Origin: an uncultured bacterium
GTDB taxonomy: Bacteria > Actinomycetota > Coriobacteriia > Coriobacteriales > Coriobacteriaceae
DNA: 64,000 bases
NCBI GenBank assembly: GCA_905214465.1
Contig: CAJMMD010000010.1
Span: 12,640-76,639, forward strand
Reading direction: 5' to 3'
The position numbers and the translations under genes are program-made. Positions 8,501 through 17,429 of the stretch are shown piece by piece. Under the pieces are notes generated by a model. That model saw nothing but the letters and a program-made list of their open reading frames with translations, had not been told where the DNA came from and made no database searches. The stretch's first letter is position 1. The number at the start of each line of letters is the position of its first letter.

Positions 8501-8920
8501 GGCAGCAGAGGCCGCGCTATCGCTCGCACCACGGGCCGCGTCATAGGCACCCTGCACCTGCTGCTGGTTGGCGGCAGCGACATCGTAGGGAACAGCAGCC
8601 GTTTCCAGATCGGCCTTGGCGGCAGCGGCCTTAGCACGAGCCACATCGACCGCAGCCTGCAGGTTGGCGACCTTCTGCGCCGCCGACACCGTGCCCGCGC
8701 CAGTACTAGCAGCGGCCGCGCTCGTCAACGGAGACAGCACCGCAGCCGGCTTCCCAGTAGCGTCGGCACCGTTCGCGCCCTGTGCCACCGCGGTCAGCGG
8801 AGACAGCAGCGACCCGCCCGTCATGGCGATCGTCGCCGCGGCAACCGTCGCTATGCGCCCGGCGGCCTTCGTCTTACCCGCAGCGCCGCCGTTGATGTTC
8901 TTATTCACGTTCTTGCTCAT
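5567..8920 (-). CDS. Large secreted coiled-coil protein with central CAP domain and MPxTG cell-wall anchor
   Basis: About 1117 aa from the ATG at 8920 (ribosome site GGAAGGAA); an upstream in-frame start at 8959 is less likely. Order: a signal peptide (to about residue 46, ending TAVAQG); a 370-residue Ala/Asp/Lys-rich heptad region; a central CAP/SCP-like globular domain (about 440-650, with WLKACNEYRASVG, a DHARQFEVGENVAWN region and VGHYINVIDPNY); a second long coiled coil (about 670-1060); then MPATGD, a hydrophobic helix and KRRQLIR. The final block is a sortase sorting signal (MPxTG instead of LPxTG). It is probably a rod-like surface protein presenting a CAP domain midway. The CAP fold may be structural or lipid/protease-related; the activity is unknown. 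Large opposite-strand open frames here are by-products of the Ala-rich composition. Confidence 0.85.
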   Translation of the reverse strand: MSKNVNKNINGGAAGKTKAAGRIATVAAATIAMTGGSLLSPLTAVAQGANGADATGKPAAVLSPLTSAAAASTGAGTVSAAQKVANLQAAVDVARAKAAAAKADLETAAVPYDVAAANQQQVQGAYDAARGASDSAASAASAELEKQMGAAQDKADADVKALEDAQASLDAAKKNLTDKDEALATAQKASRDAQSALEAARAAASDATPEAVAAAQAAAEQAASDLEQAKQQAADARAKLSDAQAAVAVAAVKQQNAQGKLSAAQQAKAAADADVDAAQASYDAAKADLDRAEQGAAGPEYEAAKAKVVAASEALTDAKAAQSQREGELAAAEQDAAAAQGEVRTAQQTVADQQQAATDAQSKLDVAVAAKAAADAALDQAKTDHASALTELADAQAKLSAAKDEKEVAGKALDQATAQKQQADQAVAQAQAKLDAAQATANASAENYRQGAIAFFKSVGANDAADIILNCKLASYNKVGEEADATSLANMKQAVVWLKACNEYRASVGLGELKVTYAMMATAIADANFSDTKIDHARQFEVGENVAWNYGSNPFKQWVDQEKAVFDAAAASLGATGLTGKAAYDFYTMHSSEIDNYAAKHGGLIRSVGHYINVIDPNYTVTGMGVCTRGTINGYSTQAQTFVYSSQWYEPYNANPMTVAEYETALNAWCDSLANPEQGVDAARKELATAQGVADDAGNKVDAASQTVAAKQAQVERAVADVDVATAKVSEAQASVEQKQAAADVAARAVSDARADLSAANAAVAAAQDAVAAKSGELDIAKGKVAAAKRALDAARVGVGDKQDALAAAQDELAAYSADIAAAQRAFDAASSTLEDARANQREAEAELAVAQGDADQAAIDAAGAQAELDMAQQAASDAGAAATTAQAKSDAAAARASQLKNAAAALSRATEDKLAADAALDAAEMAVSDAEYDLVEADDAVTDAAAARDASAAAVTRLRRINLAEAIANGSADDVDEALNAKIAAAHNAAERATTAKAELDDAVAATDAVAPAYLEALANYTAAKVELDQAIAELNAEIARQEAADRGNGEQTRPVTQVTYQAKHAEAKTEATTWQTAMPATGDASELLGETFVIGGTVLVAAGVFLSDKRRQLIR

Positions 8921-9041
8921 TGCCGATTCCTTCCCACGATGAGCTGATGTCTGACACACATAGTCGATCTAACGTGCCCCGCTAAAAAGAGGTGATAACG
9001 GGGTAATTAAATCGGAGGAGTTGGAGACAAGCCCACATCCA

Positions 9042-9236
9042 TCAGCGGATGCCGAGCTCATACTCTCGCTCGCGCTCAATATCATTCAGGTACTCATAAT
9101 CTTCGGAGCTAAGCTCTAAATCATCTTGAGCGAACATGTAGTTCTCAGCCTTAGAACAAATACTGTAACCGCAGATGGTATTGAAATCGATATGGTCGGT
9201 ATTGTCGTTGTAAAGGGGGAAAATTCTGCTGGTCAT
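9042..9236 (-). CDS. Small acidic hypothetical protein
   Basis: A 64-aa frame starting at the ATG at 9236, with GAGAGG nine bases upstream; a TTG two codons earlier is an alternative. It is acidic and rich in Asp/Glu/Tyr (DDLELSSEDYEYLNDIERERE). No recognised domain. It lies 153 bp downstream of the 631-aa gene and has AT-rich flanks, so it could be the last gene of that operon or a stand-alone small protein. Coding status is moderately supported by the start context only. Confidence 0.4.
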   Translation of the reverse strand: MTSRIFPLYNDNTDHIDFNTICGYSICSKAENYMFAQDDLELSSEDYEYLNDIEREREYELGIR

Positions 9237-9389
9237 GCTCAAATACCTCTCAACATAAACTGAAAACTCGTTTGCTTGGTCTCTTTTTGAGACCCCATCT
9301 GATGTGCTATGGCTGCAGTATATGTTCTCCCCTTTTACAATGCAAGCATAATTTCAAAAAGTTCTAGGAGCGATAATTGCGCAACACCA

Positions 9390-11285
9390 TCACTTGCCGC
9401 CACCGCCATCCCCCACCGCGCCCTCACGCGCAGCGCACTCGTTGAGATACTTGACCGGAATCGGCCACCTGGAGGGAGCTCCGTAGCGCGAAAGCCCCAC
9501 ATTGACCAGCTGAACCAGCAACTCGGACAGATCTTCGCCGTCGAGCATCTCAATCGAGCGCACATGGATCGCCGTTGCCACATCCTCTTTGGTGCCGTTG
9601 TTGACGCCGACAAAGTAGCAGGTCGTCCCTGCGCGTTCGAACGTTCCAATGCCGTAATAGGACGAGTTGAAGCTCTCGAAAAACTCCTTCTTACGACCCG
9701 CCTTACCCGTAAGCTGATAATCGCGCACCAAGGTCACAAAGTTGTTGGAGAAGGTCGTTAAGCCCGTATCCCGCACGCGTGCGAGCATAGACCGCTCGCT
9801 CGCCTGCACGTCAAAGATATAGGCATCCTTGTCGAGTTTGCCTTCGGCCGTCAGCAGCTCGAGCTCCATCTCATCCACGGGACCGTCCTCGATCGGATGT
9901 GAGGCGTAGTCCATGGCCCCATCCACACCGATCGTCAACATCGCAAGGCGCTCATCCAGCTCAACTTTATCCTTCTCCTTGCGCGGGACATTGACCACGC
10001 CGCAGGCCGTCACCGACTCAACGCCAAAAGAGCCAAGGTCAAACGCCCTCACCCGTCCGTCGGCAACATCTTGCTTAACCAGCAGCTCTTTGAGCATGGC
10101 CCCCAGGATCGCCTCTTGCACATTGCGGTCCTTTTGCTTTGGCGCCACCTTAAACAGTGGCTCGCACACATCCGGCGTCACGTGCTGTTCCACCACGCCA
10201 ACATGTAAGGCATAGCCGTCGTCCTCAGCAACCTCATTGGGCACAACGACAAGGTTCAGCGCCCGCGATTCCACGGTCCTTCCGCCATACGATGCGCGAA
10301 CGCCCCACGAGGAATCGCTAAGTCGATCGGCCAGCCGGCGCGCCACTTCGGCAAGCCCATTACGCGCAAACGACACCACGATTCGCTGCCCCGCCATGCG
10401 CTCCGCAACCACGCGCATGTACTCATCGCCCTTGAGCACCTCGTAGAAACTCTTACGCGGGTATTCCATGAGCGTCACCCGGGCAAATTCGCTGTAACGG
10501 CGTTCGAGAATCTGCAGCTCTCGATACAGGATGCCCTTCTTGGTATAGGCGACCTTGTCCGCCTGGGCCGAGAACGTCAGATCACGGCGCTTGGACGGCT
10601 TGTCGCCCTTGGCTCGGCGCAGGATGTACTCGTCTTTTTGTTCGTGGGCAAGCACCATCGTCGCCACGGGCGATAGCCTGTAGCCCACTTGGCTCTTAAT
10701 CTTTTCGAGCTCTTTCTCGTCACCTTGTGCCCTGCCAATAAGCACACGGCGCTTGGTGAACGTCCGAATCTTAAGATCAAAGGTGCAGTCTTCATCGATA
10801 ACGATTTCAACCGTTTCGATCTTGGCAGGTCCCCTTCCATCGCTTTCGACAGCATCGCGGCGGGCACCCTTGGCGCTAATGACATACAGGTGCCCGGTGT
10901 CATTGGGAACTTCGTCCTCAATCCCCTCAAACTGAGAGCAGGAGTTGAACAGCAAACGGAGTGCAACGCAATCGTCCAGCTCGTCCCAATGAGTTTTAAT
11001 CGGAACCAACTGCTCCTGATAAAGCGAGGCATTAAGGTCGCCCGTCTGCACGCCCGCTTTGACCATCAGAAAGACGCGGTTGTCCGCAAGCTGCGTGAGC
11101 GCGGCGACCTTGCCCGTCTGGCACACATCGGCCATAAAGTTCGCCACGGCATGCTTACCAGCATCGCCTACGTTGCACCAAAAGACCGAGTAGCGCTCCT
11201 CGGCAGCAGCGGCGTCGAGCTGCAGCTTAAACTCAGATACGGCAATGTCTCCCAAGCCACACGACTGGTTATGCTTCGATTGCAC
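9390..11285 (-). CDS. 631-aa protein of the helicase-nuclease operon, possibly Argonaute/PIWI-like
   Basis: The GTG start at 11285 lies within the last 17 bp of the helicase gene with GGAGG nine bases upstream, so it is translationally coupled. There is no signal peptide or membrane segment. I do not recognise it with certainty. The C-terminal half resembles the MID-PIWI layout: a Rossmann-like LNLVVVPNE strand, then VEQHVT (residues 365-370), a helical MLKELLVKQDVADG segment (398-410), a strand LTIGVDG, and an ending WPIPVKYLNECA. That ending resembles the C-terminus of Argonautes, which finish near a P-x-P-x-x-Y/L-A helix. The catalytic DEDX tetrad is not evident, so it could be an inactive nucleic-acid-binding protein. 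Alternative: an unrelated family specific to this operon. Confidence 0.6.
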   Translation of the reverse strand: MQSKHNQSCGLGDIAVSEFKLQLDAAAAEERYSVFWCNVGDAGKHAVANFMADVCQTGKVAALTQLADNRVFLMVKAGVQTGDLNASLYQEQLVPIKTHWDELDDCVALRLLFNSCSQFEGIEDEVPNDTGHLYVISAKGARRDAVESDGRGPAKIETVEIVIDEDCTFDLKIRTFTKRRVLIGRAQGDEKELEKIKSQVGYRLSPVATMVLAHEQKDEYILRRAKGDKPSKRRDLTFSAQADKVAYTKKGILYRELQILERRYSEFARVTLMEYPRKSFYEVLKGDEYMRVVAERMAGQRIVVSFARNGLAEVARRLADRLSDSSWGVRASYGGRTVESRALNLVVVPNEVAEDDGYALHVGVVEQHVTPDVCEPLFKVAPKQKDRNVQEAILGAMLKELLVKQDVADGRVRAFDLGSFGVESVTACGVVNVPRKEKDKVELDERLAMLTIGVDGAMDYASHPIEDGPVDEMELELLTAEGKLDKDAYIFDVQASERSMLARVRDTGLTTFSNNFVTLVRDYQLTGKAGRKKEFFESFNSSYYGIGTFERAGTTCYFVGVNNGTKEDVATAIHVRSIEMLDGEDLSELLVQLVNVGLSRYGAPSRWPIPVKYLNECAAREGAVGDGGGGK

Positions 11286-14200
11286 GATGAATCGCCTCCA
11301 TCATCTCCAGGCTGATTGCTCCATCAGCTGCCATATAGGGGAAGGAGAACACCATCCCCTCGCCATCGATTGGCTTTTGACGTAGCTCCAGCGCCGCTTC
11401 ATCGGCCAAAACATTGACGATCAACAGGCGCTTCGCCCCAACTTTTTGGGCCTTTGCCTTAAAGCGCTCAGCATCCGTAGTCTCGCCGCCGGAGCGCCTG
11501 TAGGCCTCGTAGGCGCCGATGCGATAGTGCTTAAAATCGATCCACACCCCAGTCTTGTTGCCAGCGGCATCGAGCACCTCAAAATCGCCGCCCGTCTCGG
11601 CATGGGCAGCGTCACCACGCGCAAGCAAATACCGGCCATCGTAATACGCCTCGAAGATGGCCCTACCGGCAGACTCTCCCAGTTCTCCCAGATACACCGC
11701 CTGGAACATATAGGGCGTCATGTGCGCCGTCGCCGCCGGTTGCAGCATCGCGGGCACCCCGTCGCGCGACCAACGCTCGCGCACCTCCCGAATCGACAGC
11801 AACTCGGGCACGCGGGCCGCCGTCTGGCTTACCTGGCGAACCGTCGCGCCCTTTAACCCCTCGTCGTAGCGGCAGCACTCCTCCAGGCGGGCAGCAATCT
11901 GCTCAACAGGTTCACCCTCATAGCTGGGAAACTCAAAATGCGGCACCTTACACGCTCCGCCCTGCGCATACGCATAGCCACTCGCGGGGAACGGCATGTG
12001 CAGCGCAGTGCTTTTGCGCGCAGGATAGCTCGCAAGGTCCTCCCACGGCAGGCAAAAATGATGCAGATAAAAGTCGCGCTCGTCGTCAAAGGCGGCCAGA
12101 TCTTCCTCGCGCGCATCGAGCGAGGTAACCCTCCACGCCAGCCTCTCGTGCTTCTCCTTCGCCAGATTGTTCCTAAAGGCAGCAAGGTTCTGTTGCTTGC
12201 TAGCAGCGTGTTGCTTCTTGTCCGCCATGTGGTTGTTGACGGCCGCGCAGGCACCAACCACCTGCTCCAGCTCGTAGCCCATCGGCAAATCGTGCAGGAA
12301 CGAAAAATCGCAATCGCCGGCGATTTCGCGATCGAGCATCACCCGTACGTGCGGCATCTTTACGCTCGTGCGCATCAAGCGACCCACGGCCTGCGCCACA
12401 ATGCGGGCTCCTTCGACCTGATAAGAGAGGGTGTCGCGCACCGGCAGTTTTCCGCCAACGCCCGCCAGTACCGTGCGCACGCGATGGCGCTTCTGAATAA
12501 ACGGGATCTCACCGCGCGTCACGAGCTCCTCCTGTTCGACCACGCCAAGCAGCGCCTGCTGGTCAAACTTCTTTGAACTAATATCGACTCCCCAGGTCAA
12601 GCGGCTCGTGGGCGACTCCATGTACAAAAAATCGAGATCCATCTTGGGATGTCGCTCAGCGTTATCGAAGCCGCAGTCCACCTGGCGCACCGTGTCGCGC
12701 AGGCTCTCCGGCACCTCGTATTTGAGGTTTTTGGAAAAGCCGCCAGCAGCAAGATTGATAAACATCAGGGTCGGCTTGCCGTCCTTCAGACGCCCCTGAG
12801 CGTCACGCCAGCCCTCCTCCCAGCCGGAGGCGTTAAAGCACAGCACCATATCCTTGGCTTCCTCGAGCGACTTCTCGTACGACGCCTCGGGGTGCTTAAC
12901 GTTCCTAATCACCAGTTCGGCAACGATTTCTCGGGCAAGATCCAGCACCAAACTATTAAAGTCGCCATGGTTTCCCATGTGTCGTGTCGTAAAGATGGCT
13001 CCCGCCTGCTGCTCACTGCGCGCCACGCCACGCGCCCAGGCGCTCACGGCAACGAGCGTCTTGCTCAGACGCTTTAGTTCAAACTCGATGCTTTCGGCAT
13101 CGCTCGTGGTCACCCTGTCGGCAATCTTTCGGCGCAGGCGCGCCGCAAGCCCTTCGCTCACGCCAATCTGGTCAAAGAATCCCATCACATGCTCGTACAC
13201 CTCGTCGGGCGACACGATACCGCCGCCATAGGCGCCGCCGGCCACGGCCGCCATGCCGGCAAGCTTCTTGGACTCGTCAACCCAAACGACGTCGACGTCG
13301 TACACCGTTGCCGCCTGCTTGTTGAACAGCCTGGTCTGCCGCACGATCTCCTGGTTGAGCTCGCCAATCCAGGCATCTTTACGAACCACGCCATGCACTT
13401 CGTCCAGGTAATCCAGGTCAAAGTTCTTAATAGTCGGTGCATTCCAGGTGGCGCTCATGCACACACAGGGAGCCTTGGCGGCAATGGATGCCAGATACGC
13501 CTCGGGCATGCGCTCAATGCCGTGATTAGTCAGGTACGTGGTAAACATATGGTCGATGGTGGTTTCCATCACCAGGTAGTTAACACCACGCGCATACACC
13601 GAATCGTCAACGGCATCGATCTCGTCGTTCTTGCGGTCCTTAAAGAACAGCGCCAGCATCAGCGAATTCCAGAAGTATTTCTCGTTGGTCTGGTCGTTCC
13701 TAATGCCCAGGGCATCGATGATATTCTTGCGCGAAAGATCGTCCTTGTACGAAATGCTGCCGTAGTACAGCTTGTCCATAAGCGTGGCACAGCGGGCAAG
13801 ATGGCCCACCACCATCCTGACAAGGCCGCGCGCACGGCGCACCGCCTTATTGACGGTCTGCTGCTCGTCCGTCCCACAAGACGTAATCATGTTGCGGTTG
13901 CGGCGAGTATCGAGCTCATAGCGCAAGGGATTCGACAGGCCATCGCCCACCGAAATATCGTCGCTGCCAAACAGGTGACGACCGGCAAGCTGCTCGTCTT
14001 TCGCCTTGTCAGACAGGGCAAAAGGCTGCTGCAGCTCCATATCCTGAATACACGCAGCGATCATCTTTTGAATACGCTTGGCACCCTTGGCGATCTCTTC
14101 GGCAGTCGTCTCCACACTTGCGCGCGAAACCTTGCTCGTGGCCGCGTTTGACCCCTCGTGCTCGCCCGAGGTCGAGGCATGCGTATAGACCGCCATCCAC

Positions 14201-15219
14201 TGGTCCCGATTTCCCAGCAGCAGAGGATCAACCACGCCGCCATTAAAATGACGGTCAAGAATACGCAGCATCTCGTCGGGCTGAAATTTCATATGTCCCG
14301 CCGCCAGCATCGACAGCATATCGGCCTTCGCATGGTCGATCTCATCAAAGATAAACAGGCATTCGTCGGCAACCGTTGCGTTAAAGAACACGACGCCCGC
14401 TCCTGTCACCGTATCGATTCTATTGACGAGCTTTTGCGGCGTGCATGCAATTACATGCGGCGTGCGCTTATCGTTGAGCAATGCCGAGGGCCAAATCCGG
14501 GGAATCTCCTCAAAGCCACGCGTGATGCTCTGGCGTCCACGGCTCACCGCTCGACGCAAGCTCGCGTCTGCCAACGCCAGCTTATCCCACAGCCCTGGAG
14601 TCAGGCGGTCGACAACGCTTCCCAGGCGTTCCTTCTTATCCAAAATGCCCAAAAGATCATCTGCGATCTCCATCGCGCTGTTCCACGCATGCGTAATGTC
14701 GCGAAGAACAGCCTCGTCCTTCGCTCCAAAGGGGCATGGAATATCGCGCGGCCTTACGCTGCCCTTATCAAACGTGGCGTCGATCCAGTTTTTGATATTC
14801 TCACCCGCTCGCGGAAGATCGAACACCATGCGCTCCGCATCTTTGGAATCCATGCCCTGATGGATCAGCAATTCGCGCACGCTTGCAATGTAGTTGTCTC
14901 GGTTGTCCTTACCCGGAACCACAAACACCAAGGTGCGGCGACCAGGGCATTTGTTAAAACAGCCCGACTCATCCCAGCCGCCGACGATCAGATCAGCCGT
15001 GACCTGCTCGGCCGTATAGTTTTTGCCCGAGCCCGTCGTGGCACCCAAAAAGAACAAACCATTGTTGTCCTGGCACTTGGCGCCGCCCGGGTCCTTGGGA
15101 ACAAACAGCGCACGCTCAAAAAACTCGCGCATCGCCTTTTGGCGCGCAAGATAGGGAGCAAGCTCCTTGTCGCCCGCAGACGACGGATTCGATTGACAGT
15201 TCAGCTCCCACGTAGCCAT
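11269..15219 (-). CDS. SF2 helicase with C-terminal PD-(D/E)XK nuclease-like domain
   Basis: A 1316-aa soluble protein; the ATG at 15219 has GGAGG upstream. Helicase motifs in order: motif I GATTGSGK (59-66), motif II DEID (292-295), motif III MSAT (about 587) and motif VI QAVGRLMR (about 945), a complete SF2 set. The C-terminus (about 1200-1260) carries GGDFEVLDAAG...VWIDFKHY, matching the D/E-(X)n-D-F-K core of PD-(D/E)XK nucleases. Helicase-nuclease fusions of this kind are typical of DNA-targeting defence systems. It sits between the ClpX-like gene and the 631-aa gene, which overlaps its end. Target, polarity and nuclease activity are unknown. It is not a recognisable HsdR, Cas3 or DISARM protein. 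Confidence 0.75.
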   Translation of the reverse strand: MATWELNCQSNPSSAGDKELAPYLARQKAMREFFERALFVPKDPGGAKCQDNNGLFFLGATTGSGKNYTAEQVTADLIVGGWDESGCFNKCPGRRTLVFVVPGKDNRDNYIASVRELLIHQGMDSKDAERMVFDLPRAGENIKNWIDATFDKGSVRPRDIPCPFGAKDEAVLRDITHAWNSAMEIADDLLGILDKKERLGSVVDRLTPGLWDKLALADASLRRAVSRGRQSITRGFEEIPRIWPSALLNDKRTPHVIACTPQKLVNRIDTVTGAGVVFFNATVADECLFIFDEIDHAKADMLSMLAAGHMKFQPDEMLRILDRHFNGGVVDPLLLGNRDQWMAVYTHASTSGEHEGSNAATSKVSRASVETTAEEIAKGAKRIQKMIAACIQDMELQQPFALSDKAKDEQLAGRHLFGSDDISVGDGLSNPLRYELDTRRNRNMITSCGTDEQQTVNKAVRRARGLVRMVVGHLARCATLMDKLYYGSISYKDDLSRKNIIDALGIRNDQTNEKYFWNSLMLALFFKDRKNDEIDAVDDSVYARGVNYLVMETTIDHMFTTYLTNHGIERMPEAYLASIAAKAPCVCMSATWNAPTIKNFDLDYLDEVHGVVRKDAWIGELNQEIVRQTRLFNKQAATVYDVDVVWVDESKKLAGMAAVAGGAYGGGIVSPDEVYEHVMGFFDQIGVSEGLAARLRRKIADRVTTSDAESIEFELKRLSKTLVAVSAWARGVARSEQQAGAIFTTRHMGNHGDFNSLVLDLAREIVAELVIRNVKHPEASYEKSLEEAKDMVLCFNASGWEEGWRDAQGRLKDGKPTLMFINLAAGGFSKNLKYEVPESLRDTVRQVDCGFDNAERHPKMDLDFLYMESPTSRLTWGVDISSKKFDQQALLGVVEQEELVTRGEIPFIQKRHRVRTVLAGVGGKLPVRDTLSYQVEGARIVAQAVGRLMRTSVKMPHVRVMLDREIAGDCDFSFLHDLPMGYELEQVVGACAAVNNHMADKKQHAASKQQNLAAFRNNLAKEKHERLAWRVTSLDAREEDLAAFDDERDFYLHHFCLPWEDLASYPARKSTALHMPFPASGYAYAQGGACKVPHFEFPSYEGEPVEQIAARLEECCRYDEGLKGATVRQVSQTAARVPELLSIREVRERWSRDGVPAMLQPAATAHMTPYMFQAVYLGELGESAGRAIFEAYYDGRYLLARGDAAHAETGGDFEVLDAAGNKTGVWIDFKHYRIGAYEAYRRSGGETTDAERFKAKAQKVGAKRLLIVNVLADEAALELRQKPIDGEGMVFSFPYMAADGAISLEMMEAIHRAIEA

Positions 15220-15348
15220 GGTCAAACCTCCGATTTAGTTGTTGCATGTGTTGAATACCATCCCGTGCGGACAAAAACTCACGCAGGGCGGCTGAGCGAT
15301 GGCATCTATGCCGCTTGAGAAAAGAAAGGAAAGAGAAGCAGTCGGCGA

Positions 15349-17118
15349 CTACTCGCACGAAGCGAGCAGCTTCTCAAGATCGCATTCCAACGCCTCGCGC
15401 TCCTCAGCGTCGATCACCGCGAGGGCGACACGCATCAGGGACACATCGGCGGCAAGCTCCTTTACCTGGTCGGGACGCTTGCTAAAGTGGTCGTAAATCC
15501 GCAGGGCCTCCCCGGCCGCCAGGTACTGCCACTTTTCCAACGAAGGCTTTTCGGACCTGCTCACGGCATCAACCCACTCGCCAAGACCCTGAAAACCGTT
15601 GCCCGTAGTCGTGCCGTTCATAACCACATCGAGCGGGCTCAGCAAGCAATCGGGCGATTTTTTGTACACCAATTTGGTGAGCATAAGCACCTGGGCAAGG
15701 TTGCGATACTTGTCCTGATCGGCATAGAGCACGTCGTTGTAGCAGGCGCACGCCTTAAGCAGCTCGTGGGCGGCAATGCGCTCCGGCCCATCAAACGGAA
15801 CGCCGCGCAACAACACCCCAGCAAGATCGAATGCCTTGCCGCCCTGCACGATCTTGTCGAGCGCCGAGCCGTCCACCAAATCCGCCAGCCAAGCAAACTC
15901 AGGCTGATACGGCTTATGCTCGTCCTCGTCCTCATGCTCCATCCAGTTGTTCACCAGCGTCAGGGCTTCAATCTCCCTCCCGTTCAGAAAGGGCGAATTC
16001 TCCCCCATCTCTTCCTGCAAAAAGCCCCGCGGCTCATGAGAGCGCTCGTACGCAACCGCAAGTTCCCCGTCGCTCACGACCAAGGTCGCACGGGAAATAT
16101 AGGTATCTTCCCGCATGTCCCTCCAGGCGTACATCATAAGGGGACGCAGCTGACGGAGCATGCCGCGCGCGCCGGCACCTTCCTTAACCGCGCGCTTCGC
16201 CGCAAGGCGAGCAGCATCTGCCATCAGCTCCATCTTGGCGCCATTTCCCATCATGTTGTTGTACTTGGGCAGGTACTGTTCATACGCAATCTGGACCAGA
16301 TCGTCCACGCTCAAGGCGTTAAAGTTAATCACCGAGCCAATGCGCCCGCACAGCTCGGACATAATACCCCAAGTCTCAACATCCTCGATGGTCGCACTGT
16401 CTCGCAGCTCGTTTGCCGATTTTGCGGCGGTGCGCACGGCGGCATACGAGGATCCGAAGCCGACCGTGGTGCCAGACTTGTCACTCAGGCGCTTGCGCAC
16501 CAGAGCATCCAAGCCCATAAAGGCGCCGCCCAAAATGCAAACAACCTGATCGAGGTTGAGCGTCTTAATAGCCGCACTCTTGGAGGTATCACATTCAAAC
16601 GGCATCTCCCCGCCTTCCAAGAGCTTAAGGAACGACTGCGATGGACTAAAGCTCGATGCAACTTCGCCCCCATCGGGCTCGGCACGAACCGCCTTGTCAA
16701 ACTCGTCAAAGAGCACCAAGCAAATTTCGCCGGGATTGGCAGCCTGATAGTCCGCGACCTGCGACAGGCAGTTGCTCATGCTGGCACCGCGCCAGCCCTC
16801 GCCCGTCATGGTGGAGACATCGAACACGAACAGTTTGAGCCCCGCGGCATCTGCCACGGCCTTGATGGTGTGGGTTTTTCCCGTGCCGGTGGAACCCATC
16901 ACCAAAATGGCAGCGGGCGAAAGAACGTCGCGCGGGTCGGCGCCGCGTGCCAACATCACGCAGCGGTTGACCTCAAAGCTCAGCGCCGTCACAAAGGCCT
17001 CCAAGCTTCCTTCGTGGCCAATAACACTCTGACGCGTCTGCTCCACCAGGCGCGTAGGCGCAATTCGATTGAGCAAGTCCTGGTAGCGATCGATGTTTCG
17101 ATACTGCTTCTGAGTCAT
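15349..17118 (-). CDS. ClpX-like AAA+ unfoldase lacking the zinc-binding domain
   Basis: About 589 aa. An ATG at 17118 (GGAAAGGAAGG upstream) is preferred; a second ATG at 17136 is possible. The AAA+ module has Walker A GSTGTGKT (75-82) and Walker B LVLFDEFDKA (133-142). It then follows ClpX closely: CILGGAFMGLDALVRKRL, a VGFG loop (218-221) at the position of ClpX's ClpP-docking IGF loop, ELCGRIGSVINFNALS and sensor-2 GAGARGM. ClpX's N-terminal zinc domain is absent. In its place is a short N-terminal segment, with a roughly 200-aa C-terminal extension of unknown role that may recruit a substrate. The intact ATPase and docking loop suggest it feeds a ClpP peptidase; a clpP gene lies in the same island at 31695-32297. 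Neighbours suggest a DNA-related role. Confidence 0.8.
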   Translation of the reverse strand: MTQKQYRNIDRYQDLLNRIAPTRLVEQTRQSVIGHEGSLEAFVTALSFEVNRCVMLARGADPRDVLSPAAILVMGSTGTGKTHTIKAVADAAGLKLFVFDVSTMTGEGWRGASMSNCLSQVADYQAANPGEICLVLFDEFDKAVRAEPDGGEVASSFSPSQSFLKLLEGGEMPFECDTSKSAAIKTLNLDQVVCILGGAFMGLDALVRKRLSDKSGTTVGFGSSYAAVRTAAKSANELRDSATIEDVETWGIMSELCGRIGSVINFNALSVDDLVQIAYEQYLPKYNNMMGNGAKMELMADAARLAAKRAVKEGAGARGMLRQLRPLMMYAWRDMREDTYISRATLVVSDGELAVAYERSHEPRGFLQEEMGENSPFLNGREIEALTLVNNWMEHEDEDEHKPYQPEFAWLADLVDGSALDKIVQGGKAFDLAGVLLRGVPFDGPERIAAHELLKACACYNDVLYADQDKYRNLAQVLMLTKLVYKKSPDCLLSPLDVVMNGTTTGNGFQGLGEWVDAVSRSEKPSLEKWQYLAAGEALRIYDHFSKRPDQVKELAADVSLMRVALAVIDAEEREALECDLEKLLASCE

Positions 17119-17178
17119 GGGCGCCTTCCTTTCCATATTGGTTTTCTTTCCTTCGATGTGGGCCGAGCCCTTAAACCA

Positions 17179-17385
17179 CTACAGTGCCAGCGATGTCGCC
17201 GACTCCAGATAGATCACGTTGCCCGGCTGGGTAAAGACCGGAATGTGGTAGAGCAGCTGCAAAATGCCCTGCTTGAGCAGCGGAAACAGTGTGGGATGCA
17301 ACACTTCGTACATCAGGGCACCAGCCATAAGAGCGGTAAGTACGGCAAGCAGCAGAAGCTTTTGAGCGTTAGAGAATACCGACAT
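17179..17385 (-). CDS. Small single-pass membrane protein
   Basis: A 68-aa protein from the ATG at 17385, with AAAGGAACGACC as ribosome site. Residues 8-27 (KLLLLAVLTALMAGALMYEV) are a clear hydrophobic helix, and a second, weaker hydrophobic stretch follows. It lies between a multi-pass membrane protein gene and the ClpX-like gene on the same strand. It may be an adaptor or anchor that places the system at the membrane, but nothing in the sequence proves this. Confidence 0.55.
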   Translation of the reverse strand: MSVFSNAQKLLLLAVLTALMAGALMYEVLHPTLFPLLKQGILQLLYHIPVFTQPGNVIYLESATSLAL

Positions 17386-17429
17386 GGTCGTTCCTTTCTT
17401 TATGCGAGATATTTGGATTGCGTTGTGGG

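Noticed and set aside
5528..8947. Two very long plus-strand open frames (to 524 and 609 codons) opposite the surface-protein gene
   Set aside because: They mirror Ala-rich codons of the coiled-coil gene, read as Leu/Gly/Arg-rich protein without domains, and lack ribosome sites.
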